Assembly: GCA_038087015.1 (NCBI GenBank)
Contig: JASBNA010000001.1
Span: forward strand, 2,728,001 to 2,792,000
Origin: Cerrena zonata
Lineage: Eukaryota > Basidiomycota > Agaricomycetes > Polyporales > Cerrenaceae
DNA: 64,000 nt
Reading direction: 5' to 3'
The notes below the pieces were generated by a model. The model ran no database searches. It saw nothing but the letters and a program-made list of their open reading frames with translations, and was not told where the DNA came from. Positions 1-11,134 of this stretch are shown here, piece by piece; positions within the stretch are counted from its first letter, which is position 1; every line of letters begins with the position of its first letter. A program made the translations under genes and the position numbers.

Positions 1-1085
1 GCGACCACCAACGACTCCTTGACTCGTAGGGAAGGAGGCTCGTCTATACCACTTCAACATAAATCCAACTCCGCACCTTCAGAGCCCTACCCTCCTATAT
101 GGAACAGCCTCACCTCAGCTTCGAGGGAATCCCTATCCGGCACCTCTTACCTAGCCTTCCATGCGCGAAACATCCCCTCCATCTCTCTCGAAGCTTACCT
201 TGTGCGTATACTCAAGTACTGTCCGGCTAGCAATGAGGTCTTTCTCTCCCTGCTGGTCTACTTCGATCGCATGTCTAAACTTGCAAAAGAGGCAAATGGG
301 AGGATGTTTGTAATTGACTCTTACAACATTCATCGTCTCGTCATCTCGGGAGTGACGGTTGCTAGCAAGTTCTTTAGCGACGTATTTTATACCAATTCTC
401 GGTATGCGAAGGTATGTACTCCATTCGTGCTCCTCCTAAAGCTCAAAGATTGAACTATCCTAGGTTGGAGGTCTTCCTCAGGCTGAGCTCAATCAACTCG
501 AGCTGCAGTTTCTCCTGCTCAATGATTTCAGATTGTTGATCTCGACGGACGAGATGCAGAGCTACGCAGAACAGCTTATCCGGTTTTCACAGACCAACAG
601 CGACCCATCACTCATTCCTCCACCTACCCTTCGTACCGCTTCCAATGGCCCCTCTCCTGCAGCACCTACAAAGTATATGAACTACGTCGGTGCACAGCAC
701 GATCGCACTACGTCACAAATTTCTGAGTACCATGCGGAGCCTTCCGTGGCTCGGACTCCGTCTGGCAGGTCCTACAAAATCTGTCCATAGGACCCAGAGC
801 CAAGCTTCCTTAGCTTCAAATGCTGCCAGCGAGGCCGAGACAGATTTTGACGGGTCAACGGATGATGAGACGACGATTAGACCGACATATTCATCGGCGT
901 CGTCAGACGCGGCAAGCGTTTACTCGACCCAAACAGACGAGGGTGATGACAGTAGGGATGGTTTTGACGTGGTGGATGCCATGAAGGAGCACTGTCATGG
1001 GACACCGGGGAGTCGATCATTCGTAGGACCAAATGGTGACGGTGACACACATATGGCAAGTCCGCCGGCAGCTGGTCCTGTCTAA
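1..1085 (+). CDS. PHO80/Pcl-type cyclin, 5' partial
   Basis: The frame is already open at base 1, so the start codon lies to the left. The first 130 residues carry the Pho80-cyclin signature: LVRILKYCPASNEVFLSLL, then the YFDRM and VASKFFSD helices, continuing after an intron (412-463) into QLELQFLLLNDFRLLI. A second intron ends at 790; its donor may be 673 (GTATAT, 118 nt) or 727 (GTACCA, 64 nt), and both keep frame. The C-terminal part is acidic and Ser-rich and is not recognisable. Cyclins of this family activate a Pho85-like kinase in phosphate or nutrient signalling; that role is inferred from family only. Family call is firm, exact exon 2/3 junction is not. Confidence 0.85.
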
Positions 1086-1699
1086 TATCACGAACTCTGT
1101 TAGAACGTGCCCTTAGATCTTTCCTTCATTTTCATGATCATGTTCAGGATCCAATTGCCTTCATTCCTCTTTGTAATCATTTTCTTCTCTATCTCTCACT
1201 TGGCGTCTTTCTCTTGGCCGGAAATGACCTCACTGGGTGGTTCTTTCGTCTGTTGATATTGTGTTACGTCTTTTAATGACCCTCATCGGTACTTTTGTAG
1301 TAAAAACTTCCTATTAATGCCTCCCTTGCAATGTACTACTATACACTGGTACAAAATAGCTAACCATGTACTCCTTTCGAGTCTCCCTATCTCCCGGCGT
1401 GCAAGAAGACCTGTTTGATGACATTCGACACCGTTATTTCCGCATCCTGTCTAAAGCGAAGAGAAGTGGGAAGTGGACAACTGCCGTTTGGCGGTGTGCG
1501 GCGGTATCGGGATGCGATAAACGCAACCGTACAGAACCCATACTATGAGAACTCCGAGGCGTTGACGGCATCGAACAGAAGACTTCCGACGTACTAGCGG
1601 ATAGAGCTGGAAGAAGTGATGTAGGACCAAGGTGAAGGCCGAGAAAGTCGAAATCTAATGTGGAGGTGTGTGCCATGACGTCGATAGGAGATGATCAAA
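1086..1699. other. Convergent intergenic region, no gene seen
   Basis: This lies between the 3' ends of the cyclin gene and IMP3. It is T-rich just after the cyclin stop, as expected of a 3' UTR. Short open frames on both strands here show no family motif and no sensible splice partners. Confidence 0.6.
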
Positions 1700-2569
1700 T
1701 CAAAGCAGGTCAAAGTCATCCAACTATCAAGAGGTTGACTGTAAGTTCTTGATACATTAGGTAGAGAGGAGTGAAGACGTACCTGATCGTTGTAGCGCAT
1801 GATAGTTCTCTTAAGTTTAGATGTGTCGACCCAAGTAACGAAATCTTCCATATGTCTGATTCAAAGATCCAGATTAGCATTGTACCGGAGTCCGAGGAGG
1901 AGATTTTCAGGAAACGTACCTCGACACAAGGAAAGCGGGGTCTGTGATAGCATCAGGACCCACTCTGACATGTCCTTGCTCAATAAACTTCACCGCCTAC
2001 AGACAAAAAAACAAAAACAAAAACAAATTTAACGCCACACGTTCACAATGTAAATCCCACATGTAACTCACGGCACTAACGGTTTCCGCCATCTTTGAAA
2101 CAACCATAATCACAGCCAACCGTCTCCTGCAAAATGCCGCTACAGTCAGCTTGTTCTCGATGTCACTGAGTTTGGCGGTGGAGTTTAGGACACCCATGTC
2201 GTATAATTTCGCGAGCAGTTGGGCTTCCATTTTGGAGCGGAAGGGATCTTGTGCTGGGAGTACAGATATACGGTGTGCGAATGACCGTAGGGATCCACAG
2301 AGTTTGTTGTATCTTTCGGAGGTTTGAGAGTCAATTTCCAAAGGTATGGAGGTGAGAATTGGTTAAACGCACTTGGTATAGTCATCTCGGTCCTGGATGT
2401 GGTATCGTCGCATGAGTTTAATTTCTCGGAGGTTGGCATCTTGCTTCCACTACACGAAAACTAACGTCAGTGGCTCAGCCTACTCAAGACATAGGAACAG
2501 TAAACATACATTAAGGAAGTCGACCTTCTTGAGAAGTTTTTGTTCGTGATGTTTGAATTGTCGAACCAT
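1700..2569 (-). CDS. IMP3: U3 snoRNP protein IMP3
   Basis: Six exons (2569-2510, 2449-2373, 2312-2072, 1996-1920, 1855-1783, 1723-1700) join without frame breaks into 183 residues, the usual Imp3 length. It begins MVRQFKHHEQKLLKKVDFLN, holds the LCGSLRSFAHRISVLP block, an S4-type RNA-binding stretch (FIEQGHVRVGPDAITDPAF) and ends NDQLDDFDLL, as in other eukaryotes. Imp3 is part of the SSU processome and helps U3 snoRNA pair with the pre-18S rRNA in the nucleolus. The start is fixed by the conserved N-terminus. It is divergent from APM3, sharing a 326 bp promoter region. The last coding exon is only 24 nt including the stop. Confidence 0.96.
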
Positions 2570-2895
2570 CTATAAGAGACATTAAGAGTTTGTAAGAGGT
2601 GTACATCAAATATATTGACACTCACAGTGATAATATACAAAGACCTTTGAACCTACAACCAACACTTGGTGAACGTCCAGAGAACTGGGTGACAGTAAGC
2701 CAGAAGAGACGCTTGCAAATGAAGTGATCGAGATCGAGAATAGGCCGCCCGGCAATTGAACTCCATCAGATTCACGAGTGCTAAGCGTACTATATACGGA
2801 TTATACCCATCTCTCACCACCTAGACCTAGTGCCAGAAATTTAACAGAACCCTACTACATCCTACTACTATTACAGGTGTCTTGTATCCACTACT
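2570..2895. promoter_or_regulatory. Divergent promoter region, IMP3 / APM3
   Basis: This 326 bp gap separates two head-to-head start codons, so it must hold both promoters and 5' UTRs. No specific factor site was recognised in it. Confidence 0.6.
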
Positions 2896-4693
2896 ATGGC
2901 CATTGACGGACTAGTCATACTTGACAATACCGGGTACGCATACTGTGACCCACCCTAGCTGCATGTTTCCATCGTTTAACAAGACCAAAGTCGACCTATC
3001 ATCCAGTCAGGCTTCCGTTCAAGCCCACCAGCATACCCAATTCTCCACATTGATGCACTGAACGAAGCACTGTCCAAAGCTGATCGTTCGGTCGATGTGG
3101 ACCCAGTTCTCTATCTGCACAACCCCGGAGAAGGTCCCAGTGCATGCTGCCATGTGAAGCGCGGTGAACTTAGGTTTCTTGGACTTCTGAGCGGTGACAG
3201 TGAGTGTACTATATAAGCTCTTCTACTCAGGGGTATCATGCTAAGCTTTTGAACCTTGGGAGGCAGCTGATCCGCTATATGTCTTTGCGTTTCTGGAGAC
3301 CTTCATTGATATTCTCAAAGATTACTTTGGTCATCTATCAGCTGAAACTCTGAAAGAGAACTTTGATGTGGTGTATCAAGTAGGTTTCCCTCTCATCACG
3401 CCATTCAATTTGTCTGTATTGCTAAATATCTATCTTATAGTTGTTGGAGGAAACACTTGATGCAGGCGGCCATCCGTCAACCACATCGATCAATGCCCTT
3501 AAAGATATCGTGTTACCTCCGTCATTATTATCAAAAGTCCTATCCGTCGCGGGTGTATCAGGACTTACCACTCTAGGCACAAGTTCACACCCATTTGCTT
3601 CGCCCATCCCCTGGCGAAAAGCAGGGGTCCGTTACAATACCAATGAGATATTTTTTGACATGGCCGAAGAACTCAAAGGTGTTGTCAACAAGTACGTCAT
3701 AGGGTTCTCAATACTACCGATGCATTTAGTCATTATTATGTGACACAGAAACGGTACCGTCGCCGTAAGTTCCGTATGGGGAAAAGTCCACTCAAACTGC
3801 AGACTTTCTGGTATGATACATGTCTCATTTTCTGAATTTGCGCTCTCATCGCCAGCAATAGGAACTCCCGATCTTCTTCTGTCTTTCAGTAACGCCCAAC
3901 CTCTGACAAATTGTTCCTTCCATCCCTGTGTTCGGTGTGTATCACCGTCGAATCTCCTATCACCCCTCTCACTGTTTCATCAGGCTGCAGCGCTGGACAC
4001 GAGATAAGCACTTATCGTTTGTGCCCCCGGATGGCAAGTTTATCCTAATGGAATACAATTACACACCTGGCGGTGTACATCATGTCGCTGTACCGTTCGC
4101 TCTCAAACCGCTAATCAAATGCGAGGAGAATGGGGGTCAGTTTCTAACATAACAACGTGCTGAAAAGCTTCATTAAACTTCATGACTTTTCAACAGGAAC
4201 GATTGATGTCACTATGACGTCTCGTCTCACGACAAAGGCTCTTGAAAACGTGAGAGTAGAACTGTACCTGGGCGAAGGTACTACCACTGCCACATGTATT
4301 GCGACAAATAATGCTTCTTGGAACTTTGATCCACGTACACGGGTGACTATTTTTACATTCCGACCCTATCGAATCCGTCAGGCTGATGGTGGTGGTGTAG
4401 ATTCTCCACTGGGACATTAAAGCCGTCTCTGCTTCATCGACGTATTCCTTGAAAGGACCTTTTTCTTCGACGTATGTATTTCAATCGTTCCCACCGTGTT
4501 ATACAAATTTTCACGTTCGGCCCTCAGAATTAAATATGTCAGACCCTCTCGGGCTTTCAGGGTTCAATTTGAGATCCCCCAACACACCTTTTCGTCACTC
4601 AAGGTTGACCAACTTAAAATGACCGGTGAGATGTACAAACCCTACAAAGGTGTCCGAGGTCGCTCTACAGGTGATGTAGAATGGCGGTGGTGA
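2896..4693 (+). CDS. APM3: AP-3 adaptor complex mu subunit
   Basis: Ten exons join in frame, starting MAIDGLVILDNTGRPIIQSG. The N-terminal longin-like part includes LYVFAFLETFIDILKDYFG; the middle has the AP-3 typical PIPWRKAGVRYNTNEIFFD; the mu homology domain follows (FHPCVRLQRWTRDKHLSFVP, then LKVDQLKMTGEMYKPYKGV near the end). AP-3 sorts cargo to the vacuole/lysosome-like compartment, and mu binds tyrosine-based signals. Early exons are 2896-2933, 2991-3199, 3267-3379, 3441-3691 and 3749-3810; the last begins near 4549. All introns are short GT-AG. Other mu subunits are excluded by the NTG.P.IQ.G start and the WRRAGV-like block characteristic of AP-3. Confidence 0.94.
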
Positions 4694-5288
4694 CGGAACG
4701 ACCTGGGCACGGAGCGTGTGTATTATAGAAATATCGTGGAATAGTTTTGCTCTGCTTATCGGACTTGGTCAGAGATGACTTCCACACCTCTATCCTTCGG
4801 GTCACCGCCCGCGCCTTGAGAATTTGTAGACACGACACATGTCCGTTCCCAGAACACGGCATCTCCTCCAGCGACTGACACCGAGTGTGCTGTGTAGCTT
4901 CTTCGAAGATTCTGAAGGTTGGATGTATTATGTCAAGTCACACATGCTCGTTCTCGACCGTATTGAGGAGTCTAACTGACGGTCGACGCGCCTAATCAAG
5001 CTCGTCCGCTGCTCTCCACCCTGGAACATTAACCACCTTCAAAATCTTTGGACGTCCCATTAAAGGGGCGTGTAACGGTATTGTTACATTTCTACTCGCG
5101 TTCTTCTAAGCTCCTTCATCTGATGTCGCTGGCATCTCATATGACCAGCCTCGGCCCTCTTTTACAACCGCCGTTGGATCATCATGGAATGTTTATAGAA
5201 GATGAGGACTTTGGGGAATCTTCTATAAAAAGCCAAACTGGGCTCTAATCTGCCTCCTACGGAAGCTTTCTTGCCCCCTCTGGGTGCC
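4694..5288. other. Intergenic, no gene seen
   Basis: This 595 bp stretch follows the APM3 stop and precedes the desaturase ATG. It probably holds the APM3 3' UTR and the desaturase promoter. The open frames within it have no recognisable motif. Confidence 0.5.
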
Positions 5289-6986
5289 ATGGACGCCTTC
5301 GACGTATCTAACTCTGGGCTTCAACGACTCGCATCTGGTCACGAAGCGCAATCGAGTACCTTATCTCGTTCAACCAACGCATCAATGCCTTCTTCAGGAG
5401 AAGAAGACCTCTCTTCTGAAGACGATTACGACCGTGGATCAAAATCGTTTGTCGCACGACAGCTAGATGCATCTACGCCTCTGCCACCTGTCACCTGGTC
5501 TAACCTCTCTGAACGGATCATCTGGTTCAACCTCATAACTGTCATTCTAACACCATTGTTGTCTCTTTATGGGATCCTCACAACTCGTGTAACGTCACAA
5601 ACTTTGATCTTTAGCATCGTATACTATGTCTGGAATATGCTCGGTAAGTCTTGTCGCGCTGTCAAAATGGCAATGCATGTTGAAATTTAAGCTTAGGGAT
5701 TACCGCTGGTTAGTCGATCAGAACCTGTCACGGAGTTCCATTGATGTATAGATTAGGTTACCATCGTCTTTGGTCGCATCGTTCTTACAACGCTGCCAGG
5801 CCATTGCAAATATTTCTTGCCCTAGCAGGTGCCGGAGCCGTACAAGGTTCCATAAAGTGGTGGAGTCGATCCCACCGCGCTCACCATAGATACACCGATA
5901 CTGACCTGGACCCTTATGGAGCCCACCATGGATTCTGGTGGTCGCATATAGGATGGATGCTAGTGAAACCTAGCAGGAGGCCAGGACCCGCAGATATCCG
6001 AGATTTGAAAAACAGTGCGGTAGTGAATTGGCAGCATCAATCGTACTTTACGCTAGCCTTCATATTTGGCGTCCTTGTTCCTGCCGTCGTTCCTGGTCTA
6101 CTTTGGGATGATTGGAGAGGAGGTGTGTTCTTCGCAGGCTTCTTGAGACTAACTTGTGTCCATCATGTTTGTGAACCTCTTACACGTTTATTTATTGTAA
6201 ATACTCACAGCCTTCTAGTCGACTTTCAGTGTCAATTCCTTAGCACACTGGCTGGGACACACGACTTTCGACGATAAGCTCACTCCACGAGATCATCTAT
6301 TGACTGCTATTGTCACATTAGGAGAAGGCTATCATAACTTCCACCATCAATTTCCCATTGATTACCGTAACGCGGTCAAGTGGTATCAATGGGACCCTAC
6401 GAAATGGTTCATCGCGACGTGTTCTTACGTTGGACTTGCAAGCCACCTTCGAAAGTTCCCTGATGTTGAGGTGCAGAAGAGCCAGCTGACCATGAAATTG
6501 AAATCTCTAAAAAACGAGGCTGACCGTCTGCCTGTCCCTGTCGCTCACTCTGATTTACCGATCATCAGTTGGGAGAGCTGTACGTTAGAATCCAATGTGC
6601 TTGGCTGCAGCTGACATCTTATAATGTATAACCAAAGTTCAAGAACAATCGGAAAGTAGGTCGCTGATCGTAATCGCTGGGTTTGTACACGACACGACTG
6701 AGTTCCTGGATGAACATCCCGGCGGTCGCGGGCTTCTGGAATGCCATGTCGGGAAAGATGCAACGGCTGCTTTCTTCGGTGGCGTGTATGACCATTCACA
6801 CGCAGCTCAGAATGTGAGCCCGTTTTAACCCCTTCCCAAGTGTTACGGACCTTGTTCTGATAGGTACGAAAGCTTCTAGCCACCCTGCGTGTAGGGGTGC
6901 TTCATGGAGGGTTGGAGCATATCGATGAAGTGGCAATCCCGCCATGGCAAAGATTGCAGATAGTGCGTTGGGCTGAGGTAAAGTAG
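5289..6986 (+). CDS. Acyl-CoA delta-9 desaturase with C-terminal cytochrome b5 domain
   Basis: Six exons (5289-5643, 5697-5708, 5757-6166, 6219-6579, 6638-6813, 6864-6986) give 478 residues. The three histidine boxes of membrane desaturases are present: HRLWSH, HRAHH and HNFHH. Hydrophobic stretches surround them. The tail is a cytochrome b5 domain with the haem-binding DEHPGG motif. This is the Ole1 architecture: insertion of a cis-9 double bond into stearoyl/palmitoyl-CoA at the endoplasmic reticulum, with electrons from the fused b5. The ATG at 5289 is the first in a frame open further upstream. The 12 nt second exon encodes residues leading into histidine box 1 and is required for the conserved GITAGYHRLW sequence. 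It may be one of several desaturases in the genome, so no symbol is assigned. Confidence 0.93.
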
Positions 6987-7635
6987 AAGGATGATTTGTG
7001 CAATGTGACTAGACAGCGGAGATGTGGATCACGATTCTGTCAAGATAGCAAGAGCAGTCTGTGGTGATATGTGCTGCGTGTGTCAGTGTGGAAGATAAAG
7101 TGTGGCGTTGCAAGCACCGTTAATCGAGTAGGAAGGCAGGTTGTGGACTGTATGTCTGTGTCTGAATCCGGCATGTCGGGGGACGGGTGGGTGAAAGGAA
7201 TAGCCGGGGCAAGTTAGCAGCAAAATGGACAGTTAATTTACCGGTTCCGAATGTTGGATGACCACCATGGACCAACAAGCGAGTGACAGGAATAATACGA
7301 TTGCGATGGAAGAGGAGTCGGATCGCAGAGGATGTGTACCTGGATTGGACTATATTTCTGTTGTGAAGCAGTGCAGAACGAGGTTAACGGATCGCCGAAG
7401 CACGGGGACTTGGTCGTGTCTGGCGAGCAGCGTAGTGTTTGGCAGGTTGGCTGACGCCCGGCGGGTCAACTGCACGCGTACAAGGAGCCGTCGTAAATGC
7501 GTTCGATGCTCAGTGTGGGGAAGTCTGCCTATGCATCGTATATTCCTATCCCTCTCCTAATCCGTTCTTTACCTCTTCTCGAGAAACAGCTCTATTTCCC
7601 CCACACCTCTATCCTTCCTATCCACGCACGGCACT
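6987..7635. other. Intergenic, presumed promoter of the Zn2Cys6 gene
   Basis: This 649 bp stretch separates two + strand genes. The last 100 bases before the next ATG are pyrimidine-rich (CCTCTCC, CCCCCAC), typical of fungal promoters near the transcription start. No gene or specific site was recognised. Confidence 0.5.
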
Positions 7636-10600
7636 ATGCCCGGCAACACACAGATCGAACATGAGTCTACACCATCCAACCCGGGTCAGCATTCTCGCCA
7701 AAAACAACCACGCTCAAGCTCTCCAGGCCCCTCCACATCTAATCACTCCCTAGAATCCCGGCCTCCACCTACAAAGCGAGCGCGGAAGGCGATCAACTGT
7801 GAGCCATGCAGGAACAGCAAACTAAAATGTGATAGGTTGGTGCTATGTTCTAATCACTGCTTGGTCGGCAAATACATAGGTGCACTGGATGTGCACTCGC
7901 GTCGAGATGATACCAAGCACACAAACTCTAGTGAGAGTGCAATTGTACGCGAATATCGGCCGTCTTGCCCGGATCAGAATCTGCTTCATTTTGCGGAGAA
8001 TGTACTGACTGACCATCTCCTCGCTGTCCTCGGATTTCCAGGAATCGCCCGTGCTCATCATGCATCCTTCGTGGTGAGCACACTATTTTCTTTAATCACT
8101 CTTCTATTCTCTAATTCGATCTTTGCAGGGACTACCGCGCATTGTTACCAGGGTCAGGACTCGGACTCTATCACACGCAACGACGATGCACTGTAAGTAC
8201 CTCTCTACTTTCTGAAACCTCCCGCCATGCGTATTCACCTGGTGAAACAGACAAGCTCGAGTTGACCCGAGTGCCGAATTTAATCGCATCAGGCACTCAT
8301 TGTCGCTTCTGGAATCGTATATATATCAACCTCCCAATGCCCGGCTCCCAGCAACATCTTTAGCAACTCCATCCGTCCCAATAGCGGCGCGTCAACCATC
8401 TGCCGTACAACATCCAGGTGAATCCTCGCGAGAAGTGCTCCACCATGAGCATATACGCTCCCAGGTCAAGGGAAAGGCTCTTCCAAGTCCTGATGCACCG
8501 GGCATGCTAGGCCAACAAGGAACTGCAGGATACTATGCTGGTCCTACTAGCGCTGTCTCGCATCTGATAACGGTACGATCCGCTTCTATATATACTCTAA
8601 AATGGCTTGTTTATGTTTATTGTGCGGAGTAGGTCGAGAAGGAGGAGAATGATGCGGGGGAACCTGCCAGTAGAGCTTCTTATGAACGCGGTCTCGGGGA
8701 CTCTGTGCCTCCCAATGACGAGGCATCGAGAACCATAGCGCCAAGAGCTAATGCACCGTATGACCAAGATCTAGTCTCAATGCTTCCACCGGTACACACT
8801 GTCGACGGCCTTATTGAATATTATTTCGAATATTGCAATTGGATATACCGGCACGTCAACCACCAAGCTTTTCTGGCAGCATGGGATCGTTTCAAAAACG
8901 GTATTGACGGCGACCGGATTATCCTGGCGACTGTCTGCATCCTTATATCTCTCACTGTGAGATACCTACCGGACGGACATGCGCTTCTCAATAGTCTCGC
9001 GGGAACTGTGGAGGATATCGGTCGTAAATATTACGATATTATGTTGGACGCTCTCGACAAACACAACCGAGAGATGCGAAAAGATGGCGGTAGGGGATAT
9101 ACACTGGAACTCGTAGAACTCTTACTTGTACGGTGTCATTATTTGACGTATGCCAAGGAAGATCCCGAAGAGACCTGGCGGGTCAGGGGAGAGTTGGTCA
9201 GCGTGGGGACTGCTCTGGGTCTTCACAGAGATCCCGGGAACTCTAGGTTTCCAAAGCTACTTGCCGAGAGAAGACGGTGGGCATGGTGGCATATCATTCT
9301 GCTCGAAAGGTATGGTTGGTCAAATGCTTTTGAAATTCTGCTTTTGCTCACGGGCTTAATTCACACACCAAAGATGGCAAGCGTTTATGTTTGGTAGACC
9401 TCTTGCAATAGCTACGAACCACTTTAATACTCTCTTGCCGTCGTACTGTGATCCATCTGTCGATAAGTCCGGCCGGCTTTACCTACCCAACATCGCCTTG
9501 TTCAAGTTGGCCTACATTCTTGGAGATATCATGGAAGATGCTGTTTCCTTCCGAGCAGTATCTTACTCCTCTATCCAAGAAGGCGACAAACTACTGACTC
9601 AATGGATACACGACTTGCCCACCGAACTGGACCTCGATGAATATCACATAGCCCGATCGCTAGGGAGTCCTATTGTCTCCATCCGACGTCTTGGTGTACA
9701 GAGTGTCATTATCCGGACAGCCTATCATCACATTCGATTCACACTACATCGACCCTACGCCCACATTCCATCCTCTCTCAACATTGCCGTTAGTGCTGCA
9801 AGTGCATTAATCACACTCGTCGGACAGACGAGACCCGACTTTATCTCGAACACCGCGCTTGCCGTTCCCGGGCACATGAACTGGGGTCCCTTCCACATCT
9901 TCAGCGCCGCTATGTTCTTCTCGTTCCAATTAATCGCTCGCCCAGACCAGCCTGGCGCCACGCTCTTCCGCGAGAACATTCGTAAAGTCACTACATGTCT
10001 TGAACAAAGTCGAGGGATGCCCGTAGCCGACAAGGCTTTGACTATCCTTCAAGCTCTAGCCCCGCTATATTCCGATGACTTTGCGTCGGAGGTACCTATT
10101 GACAGAAAACGTAAAAAGGCTAGCGTTTTGACCTTGGTCAGAACACTGGCGTTCCCGTATCAGGAGCCACCACAACCTCGATATATGTCTTCCTCCCCTG
10201 CTCTTAGCGGGGGTGAGGACACGGACTATTCTGAATCTCCAAGTACGTCCCGCCCTCCATACGACCAATCACAACTAGCCGGTCCGTCCTCGCAACCCCA
10301 ACAACATCCTGTATCATCGGTGCGGTACGATACAAACAATACACATGCACAACCTCCCGTTCATCAACAGTCATCCTCTATGCATCCGATTTCGAATGAC
10401 CAGCAACAAATGCTGCTTGCCTCCGAATCATCGTCATCTTTATACCCCGCACCGGGACAAGCATCGACATCATATGCCAACAATCAGTCCTATCATGTTC
10501 ACAACCAAGTCGAACATCAACCTATGCCGCCCGCCGATATGGCTTACACTAACCACTCGGTTCCTTATTCTTACCCCGCAGACGAAAGTTCGATGTGGGG

Positions 10601-10697
10601 AGCTTCGATTGGGTTTGGTCTCGGAGAATGGGCACAGTTTGTGAATTACATCCAGGGACCCGAGCATCCACACAGACCTCGGGGAGGTCCGATGTGA
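7636..10697 (+). CDS. Zn2Cys6 fungal transcription factor with Fungal_trans domain
   Basis: The zinc cluster begins at residue 55: CEPCRNSKLKCDR is on exon 1, NRPCSSCILRG on a 32 nt exon (8042-8073) and the last cysteine (TTAHCYQ) on exon 3, giving C-X2-C-X6-C-X5-C-X2-C-X8-C. A basic stretch KRARKA precedes it. The middle homology region follows, with LLEYYF-like LIEYYFEYCNWIYRHV, GTALGLHRDPG and RRRWAWWHIILLERWQAFMFG, typical of the Fungal_trans domain. The C-terminal 200 residues are Ser/Gln/Pro-rich and could be an activation region. Intron 1 is about 206 nt, much longer than others here. The regulated pathway cannot be told from the sequence, and neighbours give no hint. Later introns lie near 8193-8249, 8573-8633 and 9309-9374. 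Confidence 0.9.
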
Positions 10698-11134
10698 CTA
10701 GATCGTATTTTGTTGCCCCATATATCTTGATACTTGAGTCTTTGGTCTCGTTAGTAGTTCATCTCTAGGTATCATTCTATTATTTTTTTCTTTTGGATGT
10801 GGATCTTGTCATTGTACATAGCCATTGGATGCCATGGTCACTTCAACCTAGGGTTATATCTATCATTCAGTATAATATGGAGATCTCATTTCTTGTAGCA
10901 TTCTTGAACGCCCTATACATTGTTTGTTTTAAATTTCGAAAGTTCATGTTATGGAATGCAAACATGATCGAGATCTGACCGTGACCGTGTGACTGACGCG
11001 TGTAGTTCGCGTCTGTGGCAAAGAGAGCAAGTCTGCATATTGTTTCGCTTGGTATTCTCCTTTCTTCCCCTTTGGTGTCGTCTAGTATCTATCATTCAAC
11101 ATTCCCTCCAAAATATACGACAACCTGACTTCAC
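10698..11134. other. Intergenic, 3' end of Zn2Cys6 gene and promoter of nucleoporin gene
   Basis: This is an AT-rich 437 bp gap between two + strand genes, with T-runs after the stop at 10697. Pyrimidine-rich sequence (TTCTCCTTTCTTCCCC, around 11053-11072) precedes the next ATG. Nothing else was recognised. Confidence 0.5.

Noticed and set aside
769..790. Very short GT-AG intron in the cyclin gene
   Set aside because: 22 nt is too short to splice; two longer choices ending at the same acceptor keep frame.
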